NCBI GenBank assembly: GCA_021323355.1
Contig: JAJONK010000155.1
Coordinates: forward strand, 1 to 6,404
From: Deltaproteobacteria bacterium
Lineage (GTDB): Bacteria > Desulfobacterota > Binatia > UBA9968
Direction: 5' to 3'
DNA: 6,404 nt
The notes beneath the pieces are model-generated. The model made no database searches, was not told where the DNA came from, and saw nothing but the letters and a program-made list of their open reading frames with translations. This document shows positions 5,098-6,404 of the stretch, one piece after another. A program made the translations under genes and the position numbers. Position 1 is the first letter of the stretch; each line of letters begins with the position of its first letter.

Positions 5098-6404
5098 ATG
5101 AAGGTTTGGCCGGGGAATAATTATCCTCTCGGCGCGTCGTATGACGGCGCCGGTACTAATTTTTCAGTTTTCTCCGAGGTAGCCGAACGAGTCGAGCTCT
5201 GTTTGTTCGATGAACAGGGGAATGAGACACGTTGCGACCTTCCCGAGACAACGAGTCTTTGCTGGCACGGCTACCTGCCTAACATTGTTCCTGGTCAACG
5301 TTACGGCTTCCGCGTTCATGGACCCTGGGCTCCGGGAGACGGCATTCGCTGTAGTCCGGCGAAACTGTTGCTCGATCCCTATGCGCGGGCAGTTGAAGGC
5401 CAAGTGAATTGGAATGAAGCAGTGTTCTCGTACCGCTTCGATGATCCCGATGGCCCTCTCAACGAAGCTGACAGCGCTCCCTTCATGCCCAAATCCGTGG
5501 TGATCAATCCTTTTTTTGATTGGGGCAACGACCGCCATCCTCGTACCCGGTGGAGCGAGACAATCATTTACGAAATGCACGTCAAAGGTTTTTCAAAAAA
5601 GCTCGAGGAAATTCCGGAGGAATTGCGGGGAAGCTATGCCGCCCTTAGTCACCCCAAAGCGATCGATTATCTAACGCGTCTCGGCATTACCGCAGTGGAA
5701 CTCATGCCCGTCCATCAGTTTGTTCACGATTCGCATCTTCTCGAGCGCGGCTTGCGCAACTACTGGGGGTACAATTCCATCGGTTTCTTGGCGCCGCACA
5801 ATGAATACTCCTCGAGCGGTCAAACCGGCCAGCAGGTTCAGGAGTTCAAACAGATGGTCAAGTCGCTTCACGAAGCCGGCATCGAGGTGATTCTCGATGT
5901 GGTTTACAACCATACCGCTGAGGGCAATCATCTGGGGCCGACGATATCTTTTAAAGGACTCGACAACGCGGCCTATTACCGCCTGATGATTGACGATCGC
6001 CGTTTCTATATGGATTACACCGGAACCGGCAATACTCTAAACATGCGCCACCCGCACGTGCTGCAGCTGATCATGGATTCGTTGCGCTATTGGGTGCTCG
6101 AAATGCATGTTGACGGGTTTCGGTTCGATCTGGCGTCCACCTTGGCGCGGGGCCTCCACGACGTCGACCGGCTTTCGGCTTTCTTTGACATCATTCAACA
6201 GGATCCCGTTATCAGCCAAACCAAGCTTATCGCCGAACCGTGGGATGTTGGCGAAGGCGGTTACCAGGTGGGAAACTTTCCGCCCTTGTGGCTGGAATGG
6301 AACGGCAAGTACCGCGACTGCGTGCGCGATTATTGGCGCGGCCAGGATCAGACGCTGGGTGAGTTTGCCTTCCGCTTCACCGGCAGCTCCGATCTTTACG
6401 AGGG
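5098..6404 (+). CDS. glgX: Glycogen debranching enzyme GlgX (isoamylase type, GH13), 3' end outside window
   Basis: The first 435 codons of a protein normally about 650-720 residues long; the frame is open at the window edge. GlgX hydrolyses alpha-1,6 branch points of glycogen limit dextrins in the cytoplasm, working with glycogen phosphorylase. Residues 4-100 are a CBM48-like N-terminal domain (PGNNYPLGASYDGAGTNFSVFSE). The GH13 barrel starts near IIYEMHVKGF (156-165), followed by NYWGYNSIGFLAP (221-233). Conserved region I is DVVYNHT (267-273), region II is GFRFDLAS with nucleophile D344 after R342, and region III is IAEPWD with acid/base E380. Region IV, with the transition-state Asp, lies beyond the window. 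The ATG is the only reasonable start: GGGAG ends 7 bases upstream, and the frame is closed by TGA at 5035-5037 with no other start codon between. It is divergent from the operon and shows no functional link to it. Confidence 0.96.
   Translation, partial: MKVWPGNNYPLGASYDGAGTNFSVFSEVAERVELCLFDEQGNETRCDLPETTSLCWHGYLPNIVPGQRYGFRVHGPWAPGDGIRCSPAKLLLDPYARAVEGQVNWNEAVFSYRFDDPDGPLNEADSAPFMPKSVVINPFFDWGNDRHPRTRWSETIIYEMHVKGFSKKLEEIPEELRGSYAALSHPKAIDYLTRLGITAVELMPVHQFVHDSHLLERGLRNYWGYNSIGFLAPHNEYSSSGQTGQQVQEFKQMVKSLHEAGIEVILDVVYNHTAEGNHLGPTISFKGLDNAAYYRLMIDDRRFYMDYTGTGNTLNMRHPHVLQLIMDSLRYWVLEMHVDGFRFDLASTLARGLHDVDRLSAFFDIIQQDPVISQTKLIAEPWDVGEGGYQVGNFPPLWLEWNGKYRDCVRDYWRGQDQTLGEFAFRFTGSSDLYE

Noticed and set aside
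5164..5580. 138-codon minus-strand frame opposite glgX
   Set aside because: It is the antisense shadow of a strongly conserved GlgX coding sequence and has no family resemblance of its own.

Overview
The window is bacterial DNA with two separate neighbourhoods. The left two thirds is a compact three-gene operon on the minus strand, read from position 4174 down to 439. It encodes a heme-oxygenase-like diiron oxidase (HDO, PF14518 type), then a family 2 glycosyltransferase with a membrane tail, then a pyridoxal-phosphate aromatic-amino-acid decarboxylase. The first two genes overlap by 4 bases (ATGA) and the last two are 17 bases apart, so they are almost certainly co-transcribed. The right end holds the first 435 codons of a glycogen debranching enzyme (glgX) on the plus strand, cut by the window edge.

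The organism is probably a Gram-negative-type bacterium of moderately high GC, with Shine-Dalgarno-led genes and a GlgX of the type found in Proteobacteria and Acidobacteria. The sequence alone does not allow a firmer assignment.

Layout: 1-438 has no convincing gene (possibly the tail of a reading frame entering from the left). 439-1929 is the decarboxylase, 1947-3011 the glycosyltransferase and 3008-4174 the HDO oxidase. 4175-5097 is a 923-base gap between the divergent operon and glgX. It contains several inverted repeats, a doubtful 104-codon frame and a 9-codon mini-ORF with a strong ribosome binding site. glgX runs from 5098 to the end.

The most interesting content is the operon. The HDO protein has a full set of candidate metal ligands (E196, E222, H232, E288, H318, D322, H325). 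As I recall the N-oxygenase SznF, their spacing is the same with no gap, but this protein lacks SznF's C-terminal cupin domain. An N-oxygenase-like enzyme together with an amine-forming decarboxylase and a membrane glycosyltransferase looks like a small, self-contained biosynthetic pathway for a glycosylated, possibly N-oxidised, amine-derived product. That product is inference; I know of no described pathway with exactly this trio.
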